Positions 36,426 through 46,391 of a stretch of 64,000 nucleotides of DNA are shown in pieces; the stretch's first letter is position 1, and the number at the start of each line of letters is the position of its first letter. Under the pieces are notes generated by a model, which saw only the letters and a program-made list of their open reading frames with translations, had not been told where the DNA came from and searched no databases. The position numbers were made by a program, and so were the translations under genes. This DNA is from Hanleya hanleyi (Eukaryota; Mollusca; Polyplacophora; Lepidopleurida; Hanleyidae). The stretch lies in NCBI GenBank assembly GCA_036873755.1, contig JAVTVY010017496.1, positions 1 through 64,000 of the forward strand. The letters are read 5' to 3'.

Positions 36426-38235
36426 ATTTATCAATTGACGTCACATCCGGTCACGTGACATCCGGGTCATAAGTCACATCCGGGTGAAAGGTGAAATATC
36501 ACTTCCGTTCACGTGACGGCCCAGCAAGAGTTATCTGCCCCTACCTTAGACCCCAGTGACTTCCAATGTTAATCTACGGGCAATGCATGTATGGGATAGG
36601 AGTATAGGGGTGATCCTTTTTGTTTTTTTCTTGTCGATTTACTATGGGTTGTTGCACCTTGTTTTCTTTGTCTCGCGATGTAGAACACGATGGGAGGAGT
36701 ATCGAGGCCAGGGATTGAATTTCGCTGAAAAGTTCAGGCAGGTCTGTGGTGGACTTGTTATGTCCATTCTGGCACACTGAACAACGTTAGTCCCAATGGC
36801 GAACCCACTCATGGATATTTGCGGTATGGTGTGTTGCCCATATGAGGTCGGTTTTCTTCATCTCGAGCTGTAGAACACGATTGGAGCGGTCTCGAGGCTT
36901 TGAATTTTTAATTTGAAAAGTTACTGTGCAATTTCGCACTGGGAAGGCAGATCGAGATGGACAGTTTGGGGTCTAGGTGGACCCATATTGGTACGATTGG
37001 GTTGTCTGAGGTGTCATCGTGAAGCATTCCTGGGAGAGCGTCCCACTGGATGGTTGTGGGGTGGGAATATCGTCTATATGCGCATGCGCAGACAGGAAAT
37101 TGCGAGAAAAGGGCATTGGAATGTACGTTTTGGGCCTGGGTGGGCCAATAGTGGTCCGAATCGGCCGTGTGGCGTATCAGTTTGAAGCATTCGGGGGGGG
37201 GGACCATCAGACTGGTCTAGTGTGTCGACCGTTTTCAACATTCTGCGCATGCGCAGACAGGGAATTGTGGAAGAAGGGCATTGGAAGGCACGTTTTGGGG
37301 TCTAGATGAATTCATAGTGGTCCAAATGGGTTGTATGAGGTGTCATCGTGAAGCTCTTGTGGAGATTATAACTGGCTGGGTGTGGGGTGGGAATATCTAT
37401 ACGCAGTAGAAAAAGGGCATTGGAATGGACGTTTGAGGCCGAGATGTACCAATAGGTCCGTTTGGCCCGTATGAGCTACTCTTGTGGTAGCGTCGGATTG
37501 GACTGGTGTCTAGTCCGGTTTCCTCATTCTTCGCATGCGTAGTCTGGCCATAGTATAGAAAGCAGTTTTGGGGTTCGTGGGGTCTGTTGAGTGATTGAAG
37601 GGACCAGCGTCGTGTGAGGTGTCAAATTGAAGCCCTCGTTCTATAGACCATGACTTCAAGGATGTCCACGTCATTTGTGACGTCATCTGTAGGAGTAATA
37701 GCGAAAGCGGGATTTTTGGGGGTGCGTGCGTCAGAATGCGTCGTGTGAGGTGTTAAAGTGAAGCCCTCGGTGCGTAGACCACAACTTGAGGGATGTCCAC
37801 GTCATCTTTGCTGTCATTGCGACGTCATCAGTAGGAGTAGTAGCCAAAGCGGGCATTATGGGGGTGTGAGGGAAGGTGTTTGGGGTAGAGACGGACCATC
37901 CGTGGTCCAAATGGCCCGTGTTGTTCGGTATCATCTTCTGTCTTCTATCGTCGTCTACATGTTTTCTGCATGTAGACGACGAATCTTATGCGTTTTGTTG
38001 GAAGTCGCATAGTGCTACTCATGCGCAGCTGAGCAGTGACATGTTTGCGCAATCAAAGGACCCATCTTTGATCCAAATGGACCGGTTGGGGTATCCTAGT
38101 GAAGCTTTCGTGGGGTAGAGTCAGTGTAGTCTCTCGATTTAAAAACAAAAGACAGGGAAATCAAGTTCAGTAGTGCAGAAAGCAGAAACTGTAAGGGTTA
38201 ACTTTTCGGGGAATTTTCTGTGAAAATCCCTGTTT

Positions 38236-38243
38236 TATTTATA
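38236..38243 (-). promoter_or_regulatory. Outward TATA box in left TIR
   Basis: The minus strand reads TATAAATAG. The mirror site at 40736-40743 and the relic at 3167 keep it. It faces outward, away from the zinc-finger genes and into the TIR. Confidence 0.4.
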
Positions 38244-38387
38244 GATCAGTCGGGAGTAGTAGAGAAAGGGGAGTTTCCGAGGTGCAATGAAGTGCGTTTG
38301 GAGGAGATAAGGGCCTATTTCCATCTGGCTACCTGGTAGAGTTACCTGTGTGTGCGTGTGATTGGATGGTTGACAATGTGTAAAGGC

Positions 38388-38580
38388 GATACGATAGGGC
38401 GTGAAGGCGTTGAGATAGGTCATTAAGGCTTTGAGACGGGCGTTAAGGCATTGAGACGGGCGTTGACGGGGGGGACAGCATTTCGATGAATTAGTGACAA
38501 ATTCCATGGAATATGTATCGGATATCTTCTCAGCTGTTCCACCAGGGCGTTGAAGCGTTAAGCTGGGCGTTGGAGGGCGT
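38388..38580 (+). repeat. GGCGTT repeat array upstream of zinc-finger gene 1
   Basis: Loose copies of GGCGTTGAGATAG, GGCGTTAAGGC and GGGCGTT recur about every 12-22 bp up to the TATA box. Module 2 has the same array in the same place. Confidence 0.75.
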
Positions 38581-38587
38581 TACTGTC

Positions 38588-38595
38588 TATAAAAG
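38588..38595 (+). promoter_or_regulatory. TATA box of zinc-finger gene 1
   Basis: TATAAAAG lies 66 bp before the ATG, leaving a short leader. In module 2 the same position reads TACAAATG (39659-39666), a damaged version. Confidence 0.6.
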
Positions 38596-38653
38596 CAAGC
38601 GTATCCTAAAGACGTGCACAGTTGACGTTCCATTCAGCAGACATTCTACAGCA

Positions 38654-39058
38654 ATGTTCACGTGTACGACTTGCTTGAAGCCCTTTCATCGCCTGGACAG
38701 TTTACGTCGTCACACAGGTGCAGAATGTGATATAGTTTGTAAGCATCCCAGTCAATTGAGACGTCACCCAAGTGTCACACACGGATCACGCTCGCCACTC
38801 TCGAGACCGGATATCTCAGTTCCCATTCTCGAATGGAAGAACCCATGGAGGTCGATCCGTTGCCCCGAAAAAACTGAAGAACCGATGGAGATTGATCCCA
38901 GTGTCGAGGAGCCCTTCCATCTCTCTTCCCTTCATCCTCGAATAGAAGAAGCCGAACTTTCTGAAATTGCGGCTTCTGATTGGACAAGAGCCTACGAGAA
39001 TTGTAAACATATCCAACGCGCCTGTCCCAGCGTGGGTATGATACGCTGGAGGGGATAA
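38654..39058 (+). CDS. Small zinc-finger protein 1 of the Polinton-like element
   Basis: 134 codons. Near the N terminus C4, C7, H20 and C25 form a C2HC finger (FTCTTCLKPFHRLDSLRRH). A second finger-like segment (C29, H38, H43) is shortened and probably does not fold. An acidic middle follows (PMEIDPSVEEP). The last 30 residues are encoded by sequence that in module 2 lies after the stop codon, so the conserved C-terminal domain of module 2 seems lost by deletion. The start is the first ATG after the TATA box. It is probably a DNA-binding protein of the element; that role is inferred from the finger only. Confidence 0.6.
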   Translation: MFTCTTCLKPFHRLDSLRRHTGAECDIVCKHPSQLRRHPSVTHGSRSPLSRPDISVPILEWKNPWRSIRCPEKTEEPMEIDPSVEEPFHLSSLHPRIEEAELSEIAASDWTRAYENCKHIQRACPSVGMIRWRG

Positions 39059-39375
39059 TAAAATCCTTGTTGTTGTTCTCTCAGCTGTCCACATCATGGT
39101 GTTAAGACGGATGGACCCTTCCTCTAAGAATTTCATCACACAGCAGGCCTTTCCGCATCCCGTAGAGCCGCTCACCGTCATCGTATAGAGATGCTGTAAT
39201 ACTTCCGTGTGTGACGTAGGTGTTGATCTTTCTACGCGCGTACGTTGAATTTGCGCGTTATCTGGTCGCGCGCGATGATGTCACTTCCGGTGATGTTCAA
39301 TGATGACGTCACTTTCATCAAGGGTCAGGGGCCAATGGTCAAAATATGTGCGTGCGATTGGATGGTTGACAATGC

Positions 39376-39540
39376 GTAAAGGCGTTACAATAGAGCATAG
39401 TTGCGTTAAGATAAGGCGTTAAGATAGGGCGTTGAGGCGTTGGGACGGGCGTTAAGGCGTTAAGATAAGGCGCTAAGGCGTTGAGATAGGTCGTAAAGGC
39501 GTTGAGATAATGCGTTAATACGTTGCGACAGGCGTTGACG
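39376..39540 (+). repeat. GGCGTT repeat array upstream of zinc-finger gene 2
   Basis: About ten copies of GGCGTT followed by AAG/GAG-type spacers, for example GGCGTTAAGATAGGGCGTT. This is the second member of the array and gene tandem duplication. Both arrays follow the shared phrase GATTGGATGGTTGACAATG (38358 and 39356). Confidence 0.75.
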
Positions 39541-39711
39541 GGTGTTACTGCATTTCGATGAATTAGTGGCAATTCAATGGAGTTTGTATGGGATATCTTC
39601 TGGGCTATTTCACCATGGCGTTGAGGCGTTTAGATGGGTGTTGGCTGGCGTTACTTTCTACAAATGCAAGCGCACTCCAAAATCGTGCACAGTCAACGTT
39701 CAACCGTCAAC

Positions 39712-40271
39712 ATGGGTTATACATGCTCTGAGTGCGAACGCACATTAACCAGACATTACGATATGATGCGACATCAGAAGAATATACATGGGATTGAAGA
39801 CTCCGAGGAGCACACTGAGGGGGCAGACAATGATACCGAAACAGAAACTGCTGCGAGTCTGTTTAATGATACCGAGAGCTTGACCTCAGTAGTCAGCCTA
39901 CGTCACTGGGAAGTGAGGAAGAACCTACCTTTTGGGATCGTTTTGTACATGAAGCTATTAATACCCTTGCTGCGGTAATCGAAAACGCCAGACAGGATAA
40001 CTTACAACAGGCGTACATCCAAATGCGCCCGAACATCAGCAAAACAGCCATGGCGATCTATGAAGAGAACAGCCTGCTGCCGCTTGAAGTGAAAGGCGAC
40101 CCCACGCACATGTCCATCATGAAGACCAAGCGTCACTTGGAAGAGGATATGGGGTTATCACACACCGAGGTCCTGCAAAATGCGATCAGAATGCGCAAAC
40201 AACTGTTTCAGAACATGCTGCCTCAACCGTATCCTGGACTGCCCGACGACGCCAAAATCGACCCTGGTTGA
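39712..40271 (+). pseudogene. Zinc-finger gene 2, frame broken near 39890-39910
   Basis: The first part has a canonical C2H2 finger: C5, C8, H21 and H26 in MGYTCSECERTLTRHYDMM and following residues, then an acidic stretch (EDSEEHTEGADNDTETE). Near 39890-39910 the coding frame changes, and the first frame stops at 39978. The downstream frame to 40271 carries a helical-looking domain (FWDRFVHEAINTLAAVIENA ... LEEDMGLSHTEVLQNAI ... RMRKQLFQNML). The pairing of finger plus acidic linker plus this domain in one gene is inferred from continuity. The TATA position is also degenerate, so this copy is likely dead unless the break is a sequencing error. The domain's function is unknown. Confidence 0.6.
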
Positions 40272-40479
40272 AGATGGAACTTTCTCAAAGGACGGCTTCT
40301 AATTGGACAAGAGCATACGAGAATTGTAAACATCCCCAACCCGGCTCCACCAGCGTGGGTATTATGATTGACCGGTCACCCTTGTTGTTGCTGTTCTCTC
40401 ATGTGTATCATGGTATCAAGACGCAAGGTGTGGACACAGACTAAGACTAATGGTGTACACACGACCTTATATAACCACT

Positions 40480-40520
40480 CAATCACTCACTCACTCTCTC
40501 ACTCCTCACTCACTCACCAT
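40480..40520. repeat. CACT/CTCA microsatellite
   Basis: Runs of CACTCACTCA lie between zinc-finger module 2 and the right TIR. Confidence 0.7.
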
Positions 40521-40636
40521 CGTTAGTGCGTCCATGCGTTAAGACGGGCGTTGGCTACGCCTCACTCACTCAGTCATGGACTGATGAGGGACACGTGTTA
40601 ATTCATATATGTACAGATACCACCACCACCACACAC

Positions 40637-42814
40637 AGGTAACTCTACCAGGTAGCCGGATGGAAAAAGGCCCTCCCCCAAACGTACCCCATTGCACCTA
40701 CGAAACTCCCCTTTCTCTACTACTGCCGAGTGATCTATAAATAGAACAGGGGTTCTATCAGAAAATGCCCCGAAAAATTAAACCTGACAGTTTCTGCTTT
40801 CCGTACTACTAAACTGGATTATTTTCCTTGACTTTTTTTTTAAATCGCGAGACTACATTGACTCTACCCCACGAAAGCTTCACTAGGATACCCCAACTGG
40901 TCCATTTTGACCACAGATGGGTCCCTTGATTGCCCAAACGTATCATTGCTCACCCCCAAAATGAGATCTTTCGATACTACTTCCCATGAGTAGCACGATG
41001 CGACTTTCAACAAAACCATACCATTCGTCGTTTAAAACTACAAGATGACACCCCGCACGGTCCATTTGGGCCACGGATGGTCCACCTCTACCCCAAACAC
41101 CTTCACTCACACCTCCAAAATGCCCACTTTGGCTACTACTCCTACTGATGACGTCACAGATGACGTGGATGTCCCCCAAGTTGTGGTCTAAATACCGAGG
41201 ATTTCACTTTGACATCTTACACGACGCATTCTGTTCCGGATGGTTCATTTCTACCCAAAACACCTTCCTTCATACCCCCAAAATGCCCACTTTGGCTACT
41301 ACTCCTACTGATGACGTCACCAATGACATTACAGATGAGGTGGACATCCCCTAAGTCGTGATCTATACCACGAGGGCTTTACTTTGACGCCTCACACGAC
41401 GCATTCGGACCAAAAATGGTCCCTCAATCACACAACAGATCCCCACAACCCCTAAAATGCCTGCTTTCTATACTACGGCCATACCGCGCATGCGCGGAAT
41501 GATGAAACCGGACTAGGCATCCCAATCGGGCCAATCGGACCACTATTGGTCCATCTCGACCTCAAAACATCCATTTCAATGCCCCTTTTCTACTGCGCAT
41601 ATAGACGATATTCCCACCCCACACCCATCAAGTTGGACGCTCCTTCATGAGAGCTTCACGATGACATCTCATACGGCCCATTTGGACCATCATCGGTCCA
41701 CCTAGACCCCAAAACGTCCCTTCCAATGCCCTTTTCCCACAATTTCCTGACTGCGCATGCGCAGAATGTTGAAAACGTACGACACACTATACCAGTCGGA
41801 TGCCCCCCCCCCCCACGAATGCTTCAAACTGATACCTCACACGGCCTATTCGGACCACTATGGATCCACCTAGACCCAAAATGTCCAGTGCGCATGCGCA
41901 CATCGAGAAAAATTCAATGCATAGCCTGGAGACCCCTCGCATCGTGTTCTACAGCTCGAGATGAAGAGAACAAGGAGCCACACCTGATATTGCAAATGTC
42001 CATGAGTGGGTTCCCCATTGGGGTTAACATTGTCCAGTGCGCCAGAATGGGTGAGGGAGTGAATAGAATTTAACGTCGCTTTCAACAATATTTCAGCTAT
42101 ATCACGACGAACCAACTAAGCACCACCCAGCCCAGTTGTGTTCCTGCTACTTCAAAGAAGAAATCTTTGAAACAGCATGGAACCAGACACCCTTCATACA
42201 CCCAATAAAACACTGAGGACAGCGCACAAGACACAGACCGGACGTTTACATGGTGCAATAAAGATAAGTGATATTACAGTGCTAGACATCACATCATCAA
42301 GTTCCTGTTGCTTCTCAGCAAAATGCATTGAAGCAACAGGGACCTGAACCCACCCAACCACCCGCGCGCCAGAATGGACCTAACATGTCCACCCCAGATC
42401 TGTCAGAACTTTTCAGCGAAAGTCAACCCCTGGCCTCGTGATCCCCTAGCGTCGTGTTCTTCTACATCGCGAGACAAAGAAACAGCCACAACCTATAGTA
42501 AAATCCACAAGAAAAAAACAAAAAGGACCACCCCATTACTCCTATCCCATACATGCATTCCCCGTAGATTAACATTGGACGTCACTGGGTCTAATGTAGG
42601 GGCAGATAACTCTTGCTGGGTCGTCACGTGACCGAAGTGACCGTTGACCCGGATGTGACCTGTGACCGCATGTGACGTCAATTGATAAGTAGTAAAAGGA
42701 CCGCTGGAGGCCGTTTTAGGGGCAGAAATGTGCTAATCAGGGGAGATAACCAGGGATTGTGCCAACAGAGTTATCACCCCTAAAACGGCCTCCAACGGTC
42801 TTTTCTATACTACT
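40637..42814 (-). repeat. Right TIR of the Polinton-like element
   Basis: This is the reverse-complement partner of the left TIR. GCGCATGCGC occurs at 41486, 41753 and 41890. The unit phrase GATACCTCACACGGCC is close to GATACCTCACTCGACC at 57.9-58.6 kb, linking this element to the second Polinton-like region. Confidence 0.85.
40736..40743 (+). promoter_or_regulatory. Outward TATA box in right TIR
   Basis: TATAAATAG is the mirror image of the site at 38236-38243. It faces toward the right end of the element. Confidence 0.4.
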
Positions 42815-43734
42815 GTGCTTCGATAAGGCGATGCTGGTATCGTTATATCGCATGTAGTTACACCGTCGTGATATGACTGAATAATTGAGGAAAGCGACCT
42901 CTAATCTTATTCACGTACTCACTGTTGCCTTAGATGCCCTGCAAAATAGCCATTTTTGAAAAAGCGTAGTGTCGAAAACCATATCCCATAACTAAATTAC
43001 CTGCAAAATACCTAATCTCGAGAGCTCTAGGTCCAAGTAATTGGTTATATAACTTGGCCTAATAATTGACAAGTCTGATTTACTGTTGTCTTCCGGTTTA
43101 GATTGGTTGCCTCGACAAAAGATAAACTAGCTCGTTTTGTCTGTTCATGGTTTCAACAATTTGTAAGGTATCCTTGGTGCTGTCGGTAATCAAAACGGTG
43201 AATCAGTTAAACACATGGAGCTGAGCAATTCTTAAATCAGAATTACTTAATATTTCGTTGACAGCATTGGTGAAAGTGGCAGCCGATTTAGAACACCTCT
43301 AGTGGGAATATCTTTAATATTATTCAGTATATCAACAGCTGTAGCGATGAAAAATTTGATGTAATTCAATATTTTGGCGATCCTAGAGATAATTCACTTA
43401 TTTGTGACACTTTCGGTAGAACAGTGGCGTCCATCTTGAATATAGCGAACATAATAGAAATTATTACAGTAAATGTATACCTCGTTTGGGTGAGCAGACT
43501 CAGTACTATAATCAGTCCAACAATGATGTTATAGGTTTTAGCTGTGGGGAATTGAAAGGTGATTTAGTTATTCAAGGCCAAACTCGTTATGTAAATGTCG
43601 GCCATCTCGGATTTGAGTGATCTTGAAATACATGTAAGCTTAGAATGGTTTCCAGATAACGGTACAAATTTCACATGAAGCGTATTAATTTCTAATTTCT
43701 GCTGTATTTAACTCTACATTTCCTATCTCTCTAG

Positions 43735-44260
43735 GTTTTTCAAGCTGACTGGACGTCTGTTTGGGTTTGTTGCAAAAGACCTGAGCTATAAAATTGGCGT
43801 TTTGGAATCTCACGTAGCATCCTGCAGCGGGGACGAATATGACACAGTTCAGTCAATGATAGACTATGAATTAGAGCATAATTTAGCTAGACTTAAACGA
43901 ATTGGTCCAACTCATCTTCCATCTGGGTCAAGGACGCTTTTGCGACTGCATTGGGCTTTGGAATTCATACTGGAATTTATGAGACGAATTAAAACTGGTG
44001 ACGATGACGACAGAATGTCACACGTGGCCTGGGAAGTATATACGGAGACGTTAGCCAATCACCATCCTTGGATAGTTCGCAAAATGGCGGCATTCGCGGT
44101 CTATCTACTCCCGAGCAGACGACATCTTATTGAAACAATGTGTAAACATGATCCATCGACAGTTCTGGAGCTTGTCGGTGAAGTTGTTGAGAAGGGACAA
44201 CCAATCTACAACATCATGCAGCGACTGTACAACGACAAGGGCTTGGCACACATAACCTAA
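43735..44260 (+). CDS. CPTP: Ceramide-1-phosphate transfer protein, exon 2
   Basis: This exon completes codon 44 (Arg) and codes through residue 218. The residues that bind the phosphate head group in characterised CPTP all have counterparts: D59 and K63 (KDLSYK), R110 and R114 (SRTLLRLH) and H154 (HHPW). This separates it from glycolipid-specific GLTP. The C terminus (YNIMQRLYNDKGLAHIT) matches the family's end. No stop or frameshift interrupts it, so the gene looks functional despite the intronic insertion. The acceptor is CTCTCTAG before GTTTTTC. Domain assignment rests on family knowledge; splicing is inferred from frame continuity. Confidence 0.92.
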
Positions 44261-44823
44261 TGACATATATTATTATCGTTATTCTCGTTATAACAAAAGT
44301 TGTGGTATTTTCAATTCATTTGTTATCTTTCAACTTCATGAGCTAAGTTACCAAACGAGTGGATCGAAGTTATGTCTCGTCTAAGATATCATTGACCAGT
44401 ATTACTCATCTGGATTCCAATCGCTAATGGAAAGGACATGATATGATTCCTAAACGCCTATAGTACAATCGATTTCTTGAGGATGAGTCGAATGCTTTGA
44501 TTGGTTAAACGGGATAACTCGAAGCCAATGCCTTAAAATGCAGTGACGTGAAAGAGGTCAGAATATTGAAGCGGAAAGCTAATTCGTTATTTGCTCACTT
44601 TGTTGTCCAGTTGTGGCAATGCTGTTTATACTGTTATTAATTTATGTTAATGGTATGATCATTTAAGATGAATGCTCACAACTTGCTCAAACCATGACCA
44701 TGTTAATATTTACCTCGGACTAAACGGGTGAAGTTACAGGCCTAAATGTGTCCTGTGGTCTGACAATCGCAAATCTTCGAACAAATTGTGATGAATTTGA
44801 TATCTATTTTTGAATATTCTTGA

Positions 44824-44845
44824 AATAAAAAATAAAAAATAAATT
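44824..44845 (+). terminator. CPTP poly(A) signals
   Basis: Several overlapping AATAAA hexamers lie about 565-580 bp after the stop codon. They are the first clear plus-strand cluster downstream. Confidence 0.6.
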
Positions 44846-46391
44846 GCTTTGAATTTAACCACAGACACTTTTGTATTCTTTTCTTGTCATTTGACTACAT
44901 TTGGTTACTAGTGACCATGGAAGCGAAAAAATGTCCCAAGACACAATATGCCTTTTCCTTTTCATGTGTTTCTCTGCAGGAAAATGTCTTACCCGAGTTG
45001 TAAATCAACAAACCAGCTGTTTCAAAGGGATAGAAGTCGGACATTTCTTCCTATCGGACATTCTTTTCTATTTTACTGGCTACCTTGGACCGTACTGCCA
45101 TTTGATAGACCCAGAAACAGTGAAATCTTGTTAAAATGATATTCGCGTTACCGGGCACCGACCATGCTCCTGCCAGATTGGCTTTGCATATTAATTCCAA
45201 GTTGCATGACCCATGGTCAGTTTCTGTAGTTTGGACCCCAAGGTATATCCCAACTTCAGTATAAAGCATCTTGTTACTAGAGAATTCTGGGAAATGTTGA
45301 TTGGGCATGCGCAGTGAAGACTTATGTTGCGTGCGCATGTCCAGTCGAGGTTTTCTTGGCATTCTCTTGCGCAACTTACGGGCACGTGACTTTCAATAAA
45401 CAAATCTGTTTGGGGCAAGTATGATCATGTCTGGAATCACCTCGTGACCTCATATACTACTAGTAGTCTCCCCTGTCTCAAAGCAACCGACACTACACTG
45501 TAGTCTACAGTTTGGGACCAACTGATCCATGAGCAGATAGGGCATCACTACGCTAGCGCGCTTCGGCTTTTGTAAGTCCGCACAACTAAGTGCACATATC
45601 TGACACTATCACAAGTGCTTAGAAAAACGAAATTAATAAATAAACTGCACATTATTTACTGTCAATGTTTAAATAACGAAAGTCTATCAAATGCATTGTT
45701 TAGTACAGTCCATACACCGATTGCTTGAAATTGGAATCTGCGATGACGTCAGCTCTTTTCTGCCCTTCTTGTATACTGACTGACCAAGGTTCCGAGATAC
45801 TAACGATAGGTACTCCGATCACCGACCGTTTCAGCTTGCGTGACATGCCCCAGCATCTTCTGAGAAAGTCTGGGAAAGTCGCTCACGCATGGCCTCAGTG
45901 TGTGTGTAGCGGTACTATAATGCCCTTAATTAATGCGATAAACATACAAATATGTTTAACTCTTTATGAATCTGTGATCATTGCGAACTGATGATCGAGC
46001 TTTCATGGCCGAAGATAAATTTCTCCTCTCCAGTTGCCAATTCAAAACACACAAAATGACGGTCTGATCTTGTCTGGGATTTCCCTTGACGATCATCCGT
46101 GTGGGAGGTGTAGGGAGGGGTGGCTTGAGGGAATATGAACGTGTGAGATATCCTTCTCAGGCTCAAATGTTGTAATATACGACGGTCGGGGTGCCCAGGC
46201 CCAAGTAGCACGTGGACCAACGAAGTCATCAGTAGTATATAAACTGTAGGCACAGTCGAATTGGATGCGCATCCAGGATTAGGCGCCTACACACACCTTA
46301 TAAGTAGCTCATAGGGGCGAATAGTGGTGTGATTCTACAAAAGCTCTCTCTTTGTACCGTGTTCTGGCCGCTGTAGGTCCAGTGATACACA
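44846..46391. other. Intergenic stretch without recognised gene
   Basis: No motif or exon is recognised. Open frames of up to 107 codons lack supporting features. Confidence 0.4.

Larger units (their letters stand above)
36304..38345 (+). repeat. Left TIR of the Polinton-like element
   Basis: This matches the reverse complement of 40637-42814 throughout with many substitutions and indels. It holds repeated promoter-type motifs: GCGCATGCGCA (NRF1-like) at 37080 and 37245, TGACGTCA-type words, TCACGTGAC E-boxes near 36453 and 36511, and CATCCGG words. Internal units of about 190-250 bp share TGTGAGGTGTCA and GTGAAGC phrases. Confidence 0.85.
36304..42814. mobile_element. Polinton-like element with 2 kb TIRs and zinc-finger genes
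   Basis: Both ends read AGTAGTATAGAAAAGACC inward, with imperfect TIRs of about 2.04 and 2.18 kb. Flanks are GCGCTT (36298-36303) and GTGCTT (42815-42820), a 6-bp target duplication with one CpG-type change. AG...CT termini, long TIRs and 6-bp duplications are hallmarks of Polintons/Mavericks. But the 2.3 kb core has no polymerase, integrase, ATPase, protease or capsid gene. It has two tandem zinc-finger modules (38346-39340 and 39345-40635), so it would depend on proteins from elsewhere. It lies in the sense-strand intron of CPTP. Confidence 0.82.
35082..43734 (+). other. CPTP intron, 8.65 kb, filled by a Polinton-like element
   Basis: The intron starts GTATAT and ends with a pyrimidine-rich CTATCTCTCTAG acceptor. 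About 6.5 kb is the element at 36304-42814, so the intron was roughly 2.1 kb before insertion. The rest is degenerate repeats. Confidence 0.88.
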
